Position numbers and translations under genes: made by a program. Below, in pieces: positions 24,249 to 35,700 of a DNA stretch of 64,000 nucleotides. The notes under the pieces are model-generated. The model was not told where the DNA came from. It did no database searches and was given only the letters and a program-made list of their open reading frames with translations. Origin of the DNA: Cyanophora paradoxa (lineage: Eukaryota; Glaucocystophyceae; Cyanophorales; Cyanophoraceae); contig QPMI01000040.1 of the NCBI GenBank assembly GCA_004431415.1, positions 186,001-250,000 of the forward strand. The letters are read 5' to 3'. Position 1 is the first letter of the stretch; each line of letters opens with the position of its first letter.

Positions 24249-24495
24249 CTGCGGCCCGTCTGCGCGCTCGTTAGCGGAGACGAGATCTACGCTCGCTGCG
24301 CGCTGCGGTTGAACAGAGTACCATCGCAGAGACCGTCGCGCAGGTCGAAGGAATCGATACGGTGCCTCAGCCTATCCAGCTCGAGTGCGACCCGACCTCC
24401 TCTGCGGCTGCCGCCCTCTGCGGCCGCTGGGTCGGCCATCGCACGCCGGTCGTACCCCTCCCCGGCTTTTCCCCGGCCGGCTGACTCGCGTCGCC
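24249..24495. promoter_or_regulatory. Divergent promoter (copy 2)
   Basis: Same segment as 22222-22471, three bases shorter through homopolymer differences. In this copy the plus side drives the intact CHERP-like gene and the minus side a truncated kinase fragment. Confidence 0.5.
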
Positions 24496-25849
24496 ATGAA
24501 CGCGCCCGGAATGCCACCCGAAGTAGGTGAGAATCTCACCGCGCGATCTTCATGCCGTCCTCGCGGCGCCGCTGACGATCCGGCTGCAGAGCTCATCGAG
24601 CAGACCTTGCACTTCGTCGCCAGGCAGCCCGGGATCATTCCGATGATCCAGGCTAACAACGCCAACGACCCACGATTCAGCTTTCTCTTTGGCGGGCCCG
24701 GCTCGTGCGTCGCCCCGCCCGTGCGGGAGCGCGTACATCGAACCAACGCGTTCGCGCCTCGCCTCGAATTCCAGGGACTACTTTCAGATGCGCCTCGCCC
24801 AGCTAGCGATGCCCGGCGGCCAGCCGATATTCGGTGCGCCCGCCGCGACGCCCGCCGCCCGTCAGGGAGCCTCTCTCACCGAAGCCGCGCGCGACAGGCA
24901 TGCAGGGAACGCCGTTCCCGCCGGGAGCGGTGCGCGCCTTCCGCCGCGCGTGCGGCGCCCGCTCACGGGCCGGCAGCTGCCCCCGCCGGCCGCCCCCGGC
25001 CCCTGGGGCCCGCCGCCGCCCGCCGGGGCGCCAGCCGCGGCTCCCGCAGTTCCTCCCGCTGCCTCGCTCCCGGAGCCGCTGCACGGGGAGCTGGAGAAGC
25101 TCCTCGCGAACCTCACCGGCTCGAAAGAGTCCATCAAGGCGCGTACCCGTGGCCCCGGCCGCCCCGCGTTCCCCCGACGACCGCCGCAGTCGAGCAAGGA
25201 CTGGGTACTGGCCAACAAGGGACACGTGGTGGAGATCGCCGCGCGCGTCCGCGCCAAGGTTCGCTCCTGTACCCCCGCGCCGCGCCGGCGCACCCCCCAT
25301 CCGGGCCCCAACTGTTGCCCTTCCTCAGATTACCGAGGTTCCCGAGGCGGATAAGCGTCTGTTTCTGCTCTATCTAGGTGCACGCGTTGCGATCTGGCCC
25401 CCTCCCCTCAGCCCTGGCCCCCACGCCTCACGCGTACCCCAGTGAACGACGTGCTGCACCACGCCGCGAAGGCGAGAACCGCGTGCCCCGCCCGCGCTTG
25501 CCCCCTCTCCCTCATCCCTGTACCCCAGGCCCGCGAGGGGGCGCCGTCCGATTCCGTGTGCGACGCTTTCTCGCGGGAGCTGAGGGCGATCGTGGCGGCG
25601 GGGTACGCCAATCAGACGCCCCAGAACCAGGAGCGCATCCGGAAGGCGCGCCAACCGTACCCGTTGAACCTTCCCCCATCGCTCACACCGTAGCCCCTCA
25701 GGTGCTGAAGCTGTGGACGGATCGATCCATCTACCCCCGAGATATGATCGCGTCCCTGGAGGTGGGGTACCGTGCCCGCAAGCGCGCGCGCCCCTCTCAC
25801 TTGCCGGGGTACAGCGCCACTTGGACGGGCATCCGGAGCCTCCAACCGA

Positions 25850-25904
<55 letters not shown>

Positions 25905-26607
25905 CTAGGCCCGGCCGCGGGCCCCTCCCAGCACCACCACGAGTCTCATCCCCCCCCGCCCCACGGCATGCACCCGGGCGGCGCCCCGCCCCCGCCGTGG
26001 GGCGTACCCCCCGGAATGCCCTTCGGCTTGGGCGCCCCCCCTGGGGCCGGCCTGCAGGCCGCCCTTGTGGCAGCGTCGATTGAGAGTACGCTGGCTTTCG
26101 CCGCAGCGGCCGCGGTCCGCCCCACTCCTCCCCCCTTCGTCGACGGGCTCACTCTACCCCCCGCCATGATCCTCGCGCACCGGGACCCCCGAGCGCCGCC
26201 CTATACCCCCGTGGACCCCGCGTCGGCGCCCGTCGTACCCCCTCCCCCTCCCCCCGACGAGCGGCTGCTCCGAAAGCTCGACTCGTGCGAATTCCCGGAC
26301 CCCCGCCCGCCAAATAACCCCCCTCCCCCCTTCGCTCATGGGGGTACGCAGGCTCTACCAGGAGCTGGCCATCATCCGGAAGGAGGGGGGGAAGGAGCCG
26401 GCCAGGGATACCGAGCGGGATCGCGAGAGGGGGCCAGAGTCTGGCCACCGGGACCGGGGGGGCGAGGAGAGGAGGGACAGCCACGGGGGGCGGGGCGCGG
26501 GAGCCCAGGCCCCCGAAAGGCGGGAGGGGCGGGCCCCCGCCGGCGGCCGCGCGGCCCCGGGCCCCAAATCCTTCAACGCGGTGGCCCCGCCCGTGTTCAA
26601 CGACTAG
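24496..26607 (+). CDS. CHERP/SCAF-like splicing factor with SURP and CID domains, 10 exons
   Basis: Nuclear pre-mRNA-processing factor. Exons: 24496-24526, 24590-24704, 24775-25138, 25190-25258, 25329-25377, 25443-25471, 25529-25645, 25702-25761, 25815-26284 and 26352-26607 (TAG). The SURP/SWAP domain is clear: ELIEQTLHFVARQPGIIPM, DPRFSFLFGGPGSDYFQMRL. After a Pro/Ala linker comes a CTD-interacting domain: ELEKLLANLTGSKESIK, SKDWVLANKGHVVEIAARV, KRLFLLYLVNDVLHHA, FSRELRAIVAAGYANQTP, VLKLWTDRSIYPRDMIASLE. SURP followed by CID is the order in animal CHERP. A 17-residue polyglutamine, a Pro-rich region and a charged RD/RE tail (TERDRERGPE) follow. No G-patch is seen, unlike human CHERP. Introns after exons 3, 6 and 7 use GC donors (AAG|GCGCGT, AAG|GCGAGA, AAG|GCGCGC). 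The CID would bind the RNA polymerase II tail and SURP would bind SF1-like partners, by family knowledge. Confidence 0.9.
25851..25901 (+). repeat. (CAG)n coding for polyglutamine
   Basis: CAA followed by sixteen CAG codons, giving 17 glutamines just after the CID of the CHERP-like protein. Pure CAG tracts of this kind are length-unstable. Confidence 0.9.
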
Positions 26608-27384
26608 GCGCCGCGTGTACCCCCTCTTCCTCCCCCTTTCTCCTACCCCGGGCCCTGTCGCCCTTCATGCCGCCCTTGTTTAACAACTTGAGATCCGTGA
26701 CCGACGCTGCAGCGCCGCCGAGCCTGGGCCTGCAGCCCGACGGTCTCTAGCGAAATGGCCCGGCGGCCCCCCCTGGGCCCAGCTCGGCCGGCAGCCTGAA
26801 CTCTCATGATCAGTCATTGGCAGTCACCGGCCCTGGGGGCCGGGGGGCCGGGGTGCCGCGGTGCGGATGCTGAGGCAGATAAGGCAACCTGAGATTGGAT
26901 CCTGGTATCGTAGCGGTTGCCAAGTGCGCTCAAATTTAAACCGTCGGACCGTCACACACGGCGTACGTCGGTCCGACGGTCTTTCAGTACTGATTACCGT
27001 AGTACGATCATCATGGCATGCATGCGCATAACTTGTACATGTAATGTTCACAGTGTCCGACGGTCGCCGTCATGATCACTTGATCATGATGTATATGTAC
27101 GGCAGCGTTGGGCACGGGGCATGCCACGGGGTTGGACTCCGGGAGCTGGCCATAGGAATTTCGGAAGCTTTGAAGCTCAAGATCGCATCAGAGCCCAGAG
27201 TCAGAGGCGGCACCGAATGACCACTCAGTGAATGGCGGGTCTGCTCTGCTCATTGCAGCGCCACAAACACATAAACTGAAATCTGGATGGTGGGCTCTGG
27301 CTGGCGGGCGCCGGGTCCCGCCACAGGCAGAGCCTACAGCTAGCCGCGGCTAGCCTAGCCGACTCCCGGATCGCGGATCGGCGG
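26608..27384. other. Intergenic region between convergent genes
   Basis: Lies between the 3' ends of the CHERP-like gene (plus) and the LRR gene (minus), so it should hold two terminators; none recognised. It contains three GTCGGACCGTC / GGTCCGACGGTC copies (26943-27062) and TCATGATCA-type palindromes (27067-27090). Confidence 0.6.
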
Positions 27385-30300
27385 CTAGTAGGCGGCGGGG
27401 GCGGGCCCCAGGCTCAGCGTCGAGATGAGGTCGTCCAGGTCGCGCTCCTGCGGAACCAGAGGGAAGCACAGGTGAGAACCAGACCGAAACTGAGAGATCT
27501 AGACTGCAAGAAGGCAGACCCAGCGCAGCAATACACTAAAAGAAGCAATGCTTTCAATCTAGAGGACCGTTGAAGGCTAAGCTAAACTAGAGTAGACCAA
27601 TATCTAGGTATCTTAAGAGGAATGAGGAGGAACAAACGCTGACCTTGATGGCGCGGCGGCGGGCCGCCTCCGTGTCCGGGTGGGGACCGAGCTCCACCCG
27701 GGGGGAAGGAACCGGCCCCGGCCCCGGCCCCGCCGAGCCTCCCTCCGCCGCCCCGGAGCCCCCTGCGCGCGCTCAGAGGTCGTGACGGTTTGGGCGGGGG
27801 GAGGGGGGGGAAGGAGGGGGGGGGTACCGAAGGCGCCGAGGTCGGTGCGGACGCCGCAGCGGCCCTCCCGCACCTGTCGGCGCCGCCGCGTCAGCGCCGC
27901 CGCCGCCTCGATTTCGCAGCTCCGCGCTCGCTTCGCTCTCGTTTCGGCGGCGCTCGTTCTATGTCATCTCTAGTAGTGCGGCGGACGCGCGCGAGGTTCT
28001 AAGACAGGAGGAGGCCGCCGCCCCGCCTAGAGCCCCGCCTAGACCCTCCCCCATCTCTAGTAGTGCGGCGGGCGCGCGCGCGCACCGTGGCGGCCTCCTT
28101 GAGCACGTTGACCGCGTTCTGCGCCCGCCCGCCCCGCGTCAGACGGCGGCGGCGGCGGCGGAGGAGGAGGAGGAGGAGGAGGAAGGAGGAGGGGGGGGCA
28201 GGCGGAGGAGCGAGGAACGAGGAAAAGGCGGCTATCCCACTGTCCCCGCCTCCTCGCTCCTCCGCCTCCCCGCCTCCTCCTCTATCTCACTGTCAACGGC
28301 TATCCCAGGCTATCTCTCTCAGGCTATCTCTCCCGGGGCGGGGGCCCGTGCGGGCCTGGGAGAGGGTGTTGCGGGTGAGGTCGAGGGCGGTCAGCGGCCG
28401 CAGCTCCCCCAGCGCCACCGCCAGGTACCTGCGCGGGAGGGGCGGGGCGTCAGGGGCCGGCACGAGCGTTAGGGGCTGGCGCCTCGTATCTATCTATCTA
28501 TCTATCTATCTATCTGGAGCTTCGTAAGATAGGGCGTTAGAGGGGGCGCGAGCCGCCTAGAGGCAGTTGAGCGGCAGCACGCTCGAGAGCATCTGGAGCA
28601 TCTGGCGCGCGCGCGGGGAGGGAGAGCGGGGGGCCGAGCCCCTCGGATCTTTCGCACCCGGCGCCGTCGTCGGTGATGCGGCAGGCGGCGAGCCCGAGCG
28701 CCGCCACCCGCGCCCCGTCCCGCACCGCCTGTTCGTTCGTTCGCGGGGGAGGCGCTCGTCAGGGGACAGCGGCGGGCAGCGCGGCCCGAGGCGGGCTCCC
28801 CTGAGCCGACCCCTCGCCCCAGCCCCCGGCGTGACCCCTCGAACCCCTCCACGCGGCCCGGGTCGGATCTAGCTCGGACCTAGCTCGCCCCCCCCCCCCT
28901 CCTCCCCCCCCCCTTCCGCTCCCACCTCCCGGGCGGCCCGGCTCAGCCCAGACCTCGGCTCTAGCCCCAGGCTTGGCCCTCGCCCTAGCCCCCCCCCCCC
29001 CACCCTCCGCTCCTAGCCCCAGGCCTGGCCCCGGCTCGGCTGGGATTCAGCTCGGCCCCCCCTCGCTCTAGCCTGCCCCCGGCTTGACCCCTCCAACCCC
29101 TCCGCTCCACCAGGGAAGGCTTGGCCCTGGCCCCCGGCCTCGCCCCGGCTCGGCTCGGAGCTAGCTCGGATCCAGCCCCCACCACCCCTCCGGACGGACC
29201 TCGGCGAGGTAGCGTGCGCCCTCGTTGCCGAGGGGGTTGTCCCCCAGCTGCAGCTCCCCCAGCGTGGCGCCCGCGTGCCTGCGCGCGGGGGCGAGGGGGA
29301 GATAGAGGGTGAGAGGGTGGTGCGCGAGGAGTGGCGGCGCCATCGAGTCGAGGAAGCGAAGAGACGAGAGCGTCTCGGCTAGGCGTCGGAAGAAAGAGAG
29401 ACCGGCGCCCATCTCCAAGGGGCCCATCTTTCTATCTCGTTTCTTTTCGCTTCCCGCCCGGGTCGCACCGGAGGGCCTTGGCGAGCTCAGAAGGAAGGAA
29501 AGATGGATAAAGATAGAATGATATGAAAGAAGGAAGGCGAGCTAATATTATCTCGAGCTAATTATCTGGATATCTCTAATATCCACCTCTAATGTCTCAT
29601 AGAGATCTGTCTGTCGCACCGGAGGGCCTTGGCGAGCTCGGAGGCGCCGCGGGGGGTCACCCCGTTGCCCGAGAGGTCCAGGTACGTGAGCCCCGCCGGC
29701 CGCGGCTGCGGGGCGAGAGGAGGTGAGGGCGGGAGGGAGGGTGTGAGAGAGGTGGTGGGAGGAGGGAGGGAGGGAGGGAGAGGGGCCGATTGTTATTCAT
29801 CACTATTCGTCAAGGGCCCGAGGCTAGGCGTGAACTATGATCGAGTAGTCCTACCCGATCCGATCCCATCCCATCTATCGGGGGGCCGGGACGGGGGCGG
29901 GGCGGACCTGGCTGGGGGTGCCGGCGGGGGCGGCGGCGGCGGCGAGGAGCGCGGCGGCGAGGTCCGCGGCGCCGCCCTCCCCGATCCCGTTGCGCGCCGC
30001 CGAGAGCTGCGCTCGAAGAGTGAGCAGAGAGGGAGGGAGGGGCGAGGGGGGTAGAGTGAGAGAGTTGGGGAAGGGGGCGCACGCGGGTGATGGCGCAGCC
30101 GGGCTGGCGCAGGACCTCGGCTGCAGCGGGGGCCCTTTCAGAGTCCGGGCGAGGGCTCAGAAAGAATCCCAGGAAGCGCTGGGCGCCGCACTAAACGTCT
30201 CCTAGGAGAAGCCTCCAGGTTCTCTAGAGCCTCTCCTAGCTTCTTCGTCTCGTAACGTGGAGCCTGGCCCGGCGCACCGAAGCGCTGGGCGCCTCTCTAA

Positions 30301-32545
30301 ACCTTCTAAGTCTAGGAAGGAGCCGGAGTAGCTTCTAAGTCTTCTCTAGCCTGGCGCTGCGCACCGAAGCACTGGGCGCCGCACTAGACGTCTCTCTCCT
30401 AAGCAACCTAGATCTTTATAGATCCTTCTAGAGGACTTAGCGCCAACTTAGCGCCGCACTAGAAGACGTCTCCTAAGAGAACTAGAGAACGTCTCTCAGC
30501 TTCTAAGTCTTCTGGGGCGCACCGAAGCACTGGGCGCCGCACTGGTTGATGTTGCAGCCGGCGACGTTCAGGTGCGTCAGCGTCCGGTTCTTGCGCAGCC
30601 TGGGGCCCGGCGGGGGTCAGAGGGGGGATCCTGCCCTCTAGCTAGCTAGCCGCGCGCGCACCGGGAGGCGATCTCCTCGGCGCCTAGGTCAGTGCAGTAC
30701 GGGTTCTCCGCCAGGCTGCCGTTCGCGGTACCCCCCGGCGTCACGTCAGCGGGGCGGGTCGAGGGGCGCGGGGAGGGTGGGAGGGAGGGGCGGCCCTAAC
30801 GGCCCTAACGGAACCCGCGCAACGGGTCGGATCTAACGGATCTGACGGAAGAAGCCGACGGATCCTAACGGAAACCTAACGGAAGAAGCTCACGGCACCT
30901 AACTGGTCCTAACAGAAGAAGCTAACGCAAGCCAAGTGAAGGAGTTAACGGAAAAAGGTAACCGAACCTAACGGGAGAAGCTAACGGAAGAAGCTAACGG
31001 AGCCTAACGGAGCCTGAAGCTAACGGAGCCTAACGGAATCTAACGGCGGAAGCTAACGGAATCTAACTGAAGATGCGGACGAAGCCTAACGGAAGAGGGT
31101 GACGGACGCTAACGGATCGAGCGAGGGAGGGTAGCGTTGCTAACGGAAACGGAGCCTAACGGAAGGAGCTAACGGAGCCTCACGGGAGAGGCTCGGGATC
31201 AGATCAGATCGTGTCACCTGAGGTGGAGGAGGGTGGCGTTGCCGTCGAGGGCCGCCGCCAGCGCCGCCACGTCCGTCGAGACCTGTGCCGCCGGGTGAGC
31301 GGGCGGTTCCGAGGCGAAGGACAGGAAGAGAAGTCTGGTTAGAGGCGAGGGGGGGCCGCTAGGACAGGAAAGGGCACGATCTAGACGGGAACTCCCGCCC
31401 CCGCCCCCGCCCCCGCCCTCGCCCTCGGCCCCGCCCCTCTCGCCGCGCACGAGCTTGCAGTCGTCGAGGGTGAGGGAGGTGAGCGTCCGGTTGCCCTGCC
31501 CCGCCCCGCCCCATCAATCAGCCGGGGCCTAGGCTTGGGCGGGGCGGGGGGCGCCGGTCGCTCGCCTGGAGGGCGGCGGCGAGGGCGCGCGCCCCCACGT
31601 GGCTGCAGTCGTTCCGCGAGAGGTCCAGCGCCTGCCGGGGGGGGGGGCAAAGAAGTCAGAAGGAAGGGGGGGGAGAAAGCCGTGGAGGAGGGGGGGGAGA
31701 CGTCTGAACAAGACGTCTCCCCTCGCTCGCAAGCGAGGGGGACCAGGCCGACTGATCCAGGCCCGTCTCTAGACCCGTACTACCCCCTCTGGGGCCGGGG
31801 GAGGGCGGGCGCGGGCCTTGAGGACGGTGTTGGTGGCAAGGGGCTCGGCCAGAGCCTCCACGCCCCGCGGGCCCAGCCCGTTCCCCGCCATCCTGCGCGG
31901 CGCCCAAGTCAGAAGGCGGCGGCCCGAGCCCGGCCAGCCTCGGCGCCTCTTCTCCTCCTAGGAGGCCGCCCCTTAGGCGGGGGGCGGGCAGCCCTCTCCC
32001 CAGGCGCCCCCCCACCTTGCCGGGTTCTTCCTAGGCGAGGGGCGGGCGGGCGGGCGGGCGCGCCTGAGCTCGGCGAGGTGGGCGGCGATGCGGGAGCCCG
32101 ACGCCGGCGCCAGCTGCGCGAGGGAGGGGGGGACGTCGGCTTCAGAGCCCGGCCAGGAAGGGGGGAGGGGAGGGGTGCGCTTGCCTGGGAGGCGAGGATC
32201 TCGGCGCCGCGGTCGCCGAGGCGCGCGTCCCGCACGTCCAGCACGCACACCTGCGAGGAGGACCGGCCGCCCACTTTAGTTTGAACTCTAGGCGGGGCGT
32301 CTAGTTTGTTTGTTTGATTGATTGTTTGGCTTGAGAGTCCGTTCCGTTCGGATCGGCCCGTCGGGGTCGGCCTCGCAAGCTGTGCTCTAACTGTACTGTT
32401 GGGGCGCTCTAATTTGCTTCTAATTTGCTTGGCTCGAGGGTCCGTCTAGTCTGTGCGGAAGCCGGGCACCTGGAGGGCCGAGGCGTTGATCGCGTCCGCC
32501 ACCATCGCCGCGCCCCGCGGGCCCAGCGGCCGCCCTGCGCGTCTG
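27385..32545 (-). CDS. Leucine-rich-repeat protein, ribonuclease-inhibitor type (perhaps the C-terminal half of a larger gene)
   Basis: Each exon carries about one LRR of the RNI/NLRC type (LxxLxLxxNxLGxxGAxxLAxAL). In minus order: PLGPRGAAMVADAINASALQ (about 32510), VCVLDVRDARLGDRGAEILA, GSRIAAHLAEL, GLGPRGVEALAEPLATNTVL, ALDLSRNDCSHVGARALAAA, TLTSLTLDDCKLV, ALAAALDGNATLLHLR, NPYCTDLGAEEIAS, LTHLNVAGCNINQCGAQCF, NGIGEGGAADLAAALLAA, LTYLDLSGNGVTPRGASELA, LGELQLGDNPLGNEGARYLA, VAALGLAACRITDDGA, LRPLTALDLTRNT. A short non-LRR tail ends ERDLDDLISTLSLGPAPAAY with TAG at 27385-27387. Such repeats form a protein-binding horseshoe. The first repeat lacks its LxxLxL strand, which is one reason to suspect the upstream coiled-coil gene continues into it. 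Confidence 0.8.
28487..28514. repeat. (TATC)n microsatellite in LRR intron
   Basis: Seven perfect TATC units inside an intron of the LRR gene. Scattered TATCTATC patches also occur at 2776-2790, 2890-2905 and 5170-5185. Confidence 0.85.
30790..31180. repeat. Degenerate CTAACGGA minisatellite in LRR intron
   Basis: About 390 bases built from more than 25 loose copies of an 8-12 base unit (CTAACGGA with GCC, AGAAG or ATC spacers). It fills one intron between two LRR exons. Units differ enough to be old, yet share the TAACGGA core throughout. Confidence 0.9.
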
Positions 32546-32756
32546 TTCAGTTGAGGCGCGCGCTGCGCCGAGGAGGCGCGAGGGGCGCGGGCGGGCGGAC
32601 CGCAGAAGGACGCGGTGAGGGGCTTGCGGTCAGCCTGCGAGCGAAGGGAGGGGCGGGCGGGGCGGGGCGGGGCGGTCAGGCGGGGCGGCCGGCCGGCCGC
32701 GCAACAGCTCTCTCGGTGAGTGCTAGGGTGAATGCATGCGGCTAGGCCCGGCAGCA

Positions 32757-35700
32757 TCACGGCGGCCAGTGCACGGCGCCCTGGGCCTGGCCCTCGGCCT
32801 GGCGGGGGGACGGGCGCGCCTCGACGATGTCGGTGTCGGCGAGGTCGAGGAGCTGCGCCCCCGCCGACGCCTCCAGCTCGCACAGCGCCTGCTCCTCGGA
32901 GGGGTGCCGGCTGGGGGGGCGCCCCGTGCGGCTTGGGGTGGGGAAGCCGCCGGGGCCGGACCCCGCCAGCCCCGAGCCGGACCCCGCCCCCAGCAGCCCC
33001 GACGCCGCCTGCGGGGACGGGGCGGGACGGGATGGGTCAGCCAAGGGGCCGGCCGAGCCGAACCGAGTCGGGCCTCAGGCCCTCAGAGCCTAACCAACTC
33101 GCTCCCGAGCCTCTCCCTCTCTCCCCCCCCCCCTCTCCTCCTCTCACCCTCTCCCTCGAAGTCGAGCCTCGGCCCTAGATGCTCCGGCTAGTCCTACTTC
33201 CCAGCCTCTCCCTCTCCCACCCTCTCGCTCACCTGGGCCTGGAGGGTCTCGAGGCGGGCGCGCATCGCGTCGAGTTCGCGCTTGACCAGCAGGATCGCCG
33301 CGCACACGCGCCCGTTCTGGCGGGCGGGGGGGAGGGGGTGAGGGGCCGGCGGGCGGGGGACGAGTGGGTGGATAGAGGCGGGGGGAAGGGAGGTCCGAGC
33401 GGCGCGTCCGAGGTCCCCTCAACTAAAAAAGTTGGGCCCCGCGCTTCCTCAACACCCCGTGCGCTTCTAAACTCTCCTCACTGGAGGGGCGGGGGCGCAC
33501 CTCGATAAGATCTAGATGCCTTCTAGGCGGCGCCCCCACGTTCCTCTAGACTAATCTAAACTACGGCGGGCGGGGGGTCCAGGCGGCGCGGCCACGGTCC
33601 TCTCACCTAAACTGGACTAGACCTCCAAACTAGCGCTTGGAGGGCGCACCTCGTCGCGGATGGCGCGGGCGCACGCCGCCTCGAAGGCGTCCGACCTGCC
33701 GCGGGGGAGGGGTGGCGCGGCGCCGGTCAGATTCGAATCAAGCTGTGCTTCTTCCTATGCCGAGGGCCGTGCTGCGGCTTCTTCCTACGCCGAGAGGGGC
33801 GGGGGGAGGAGGAGGCGGCCGGGTCGCGGGGGCTGCGTGGGCGCCCAGCAGCAGAGGTGCGCCCACTGCCAGAAGGTGCGGGAGGAGGGGGAGGCCGGTC
33901 TGCTCCTCACGGAGGGGGCTGGACGCGCGCACCGCTGCTGCTGGGCCGTGAGGCGGTCCCCGAGCCACTCCCGGATCTGCGCGGGCGTGGCCGGCGTCAG
34001 GGGCGCTGGGCCTGAGGAGGAGCAGAGCGAGGCGGGCGGGGCCCGGCCCGGCCCGGCCTGGCAGATCAAATCCCCTGAAGCTCTAAAAGAAAGATAGATC
34101 GCGAAAAACTCGCTCGCCTCCTTGTCGACGGCGCGGAGGGCGTCGCACTGGGCGCCGATCCAGGCGCGCTGGCCCTCCGCCCACCCCCGCAGCGCCTCCT
34201 CCTCGGCCTCGAGCTCCTTCTTCCGCCTGCGAAAGAAGGAAGGTGGGAGGGGCAGGGGCGGCCGGGGGGCGGCTCGGGGGGCACGCGCGGCCGGACGAAG
34301 GCGGAGAGACTAGCGGACGCTCAGAACTAACAAGACTAGCGGATGCTAGTCTAGAACTGGCGGCGCTTCTTACAGCTGCGCTGGGCCGGGGAGGCGCGGG
34401 GCGCACCGGTCGACCTGGGCGCGGAGCTTCTTATACTAGCTTCTTTAGACTAGCTAGAACTGGCGGCGCTTCTTATAGGCGCGGGGCGCACCGGTCGACC
34501 TGGGCGCGGAGCTCGGCCTGCTCCTGCTCGATCCGCTCCCGCAGCTTCGCGTCCTGCGGGGGGCGAGGGGCGAGGGGGTGGGTCAGGCCGCGCCGGGCCG
34601 GGCCGACAACCGCTCGTCTAGCTGTCCACTGTTGCGCTCGTTTGTTTGTTTGTTTAACCAAACATGTTTGTTTGTTTAACCAAACAACGACCGCTTTTTC
34701 ATGCTTGTTCAACTATTAAGCCTGTCCAACTCGCTCCAGCTTGAAGCATGTCCAAGCTTGAATTATAAGCTATGAAGCAACTATTAAGCTTGTTCTAGCT
34801 TTTGTCCATTTAAGCAACTGTTAAGCTTGTTCAACCATTCAGCGCACCTGAGCGGCGACGGTCGTCCACTCCTCTTCCGAGCGCTTCTGCAGCCACTCCG
34901 TGCGCTCCTGGAGCCACCTGGCCGAGGGCGAGGATCAGAATGAATATCAGACTAGAAGGCGGGACGGAGGGGCGGGGGCGGACTTGGCGGCGCGGGCGGC
35001 CTCCTCCTGCTGCCCGCGGATCGCCGACTGCACGCGCTCCAGCATCCCGTCCCCCGCGCTCTGCGGCGGGCGTCGAACGGGACGGCGTCAGCTTCTAGAA
35101 GGGAGGAGGACCGGGCGCCCTCCAGTTCTTTCTTCCGGCCTCTAGAAGAACGTTCTTCTCGGAGGGGGGGGGGGGGGGGGGCGGGATGGACCTGGAGCGA
35201 GGTGCGGAGGCGCTGGTCCTCCTCCCGCACCGCCTGCGGGGCGCCCCGAGCGTCAGGCGAAGAAAAAGAAACAAAAGGAAAGGAAAGGGAAGGAAAGGAG
35301 AGGAAAGGAGAGGAAAGGAAGGGGAGGGGAGGAGGGGAGGGGGGGTACGGACCTGGAGGCCCGAGTCGACGGCCGAGCGGACGGCCGCCACCTCCCCCCC
35401 CGCCCACGCCTGCAGGCCCCGACCCCGGGAGGAGTGAGGCGGGGGCGGGGTCGGGGGCGTGGCGAGGCGCGGAGGGCAGGAGGAGATAGGAAAGCCTCTG
35501 GCTGAAAGCTGAGAGGATAGGAGAAGCTAAGTGATATTCAGTACAAGTAGTAGAAGCTAAGACGTAGTAGTTGGAGAGGCTAAGTAGTAGTATAGGAGGG
35601 CCCGGGCCGGCGCACGCGGATCTTCTGGGCCTCGTCGGCGGCGGCCTGGCGGTGCTGCTCCACCCGCGCCGCCAGCTCCGACGCCTGTGCAAGCGCGGGG

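Larger units (their letters stand above)
23343..25370. repeat. Tandem duplication, copy 2 (2028 bp)
   Basis: Second unit of the head-to-tail duplication. Its left edge begins inside a kinase-gene exon (GGCGGGGAGCC). Its right edge continues naturally into the rest of the CHERP-like gene (CTCTATCTAG), so this copy carries the working 5' end of that gene and a broken 5' end of the kinase gene. Confidence 0.95.

Noticed and set aside
30790-31180. CRISPR-like array
   Set aside because: Units are 8-12 bases, degenerate and without unique spacers of constant length; it lies in an intron of a eukaryotic gene.
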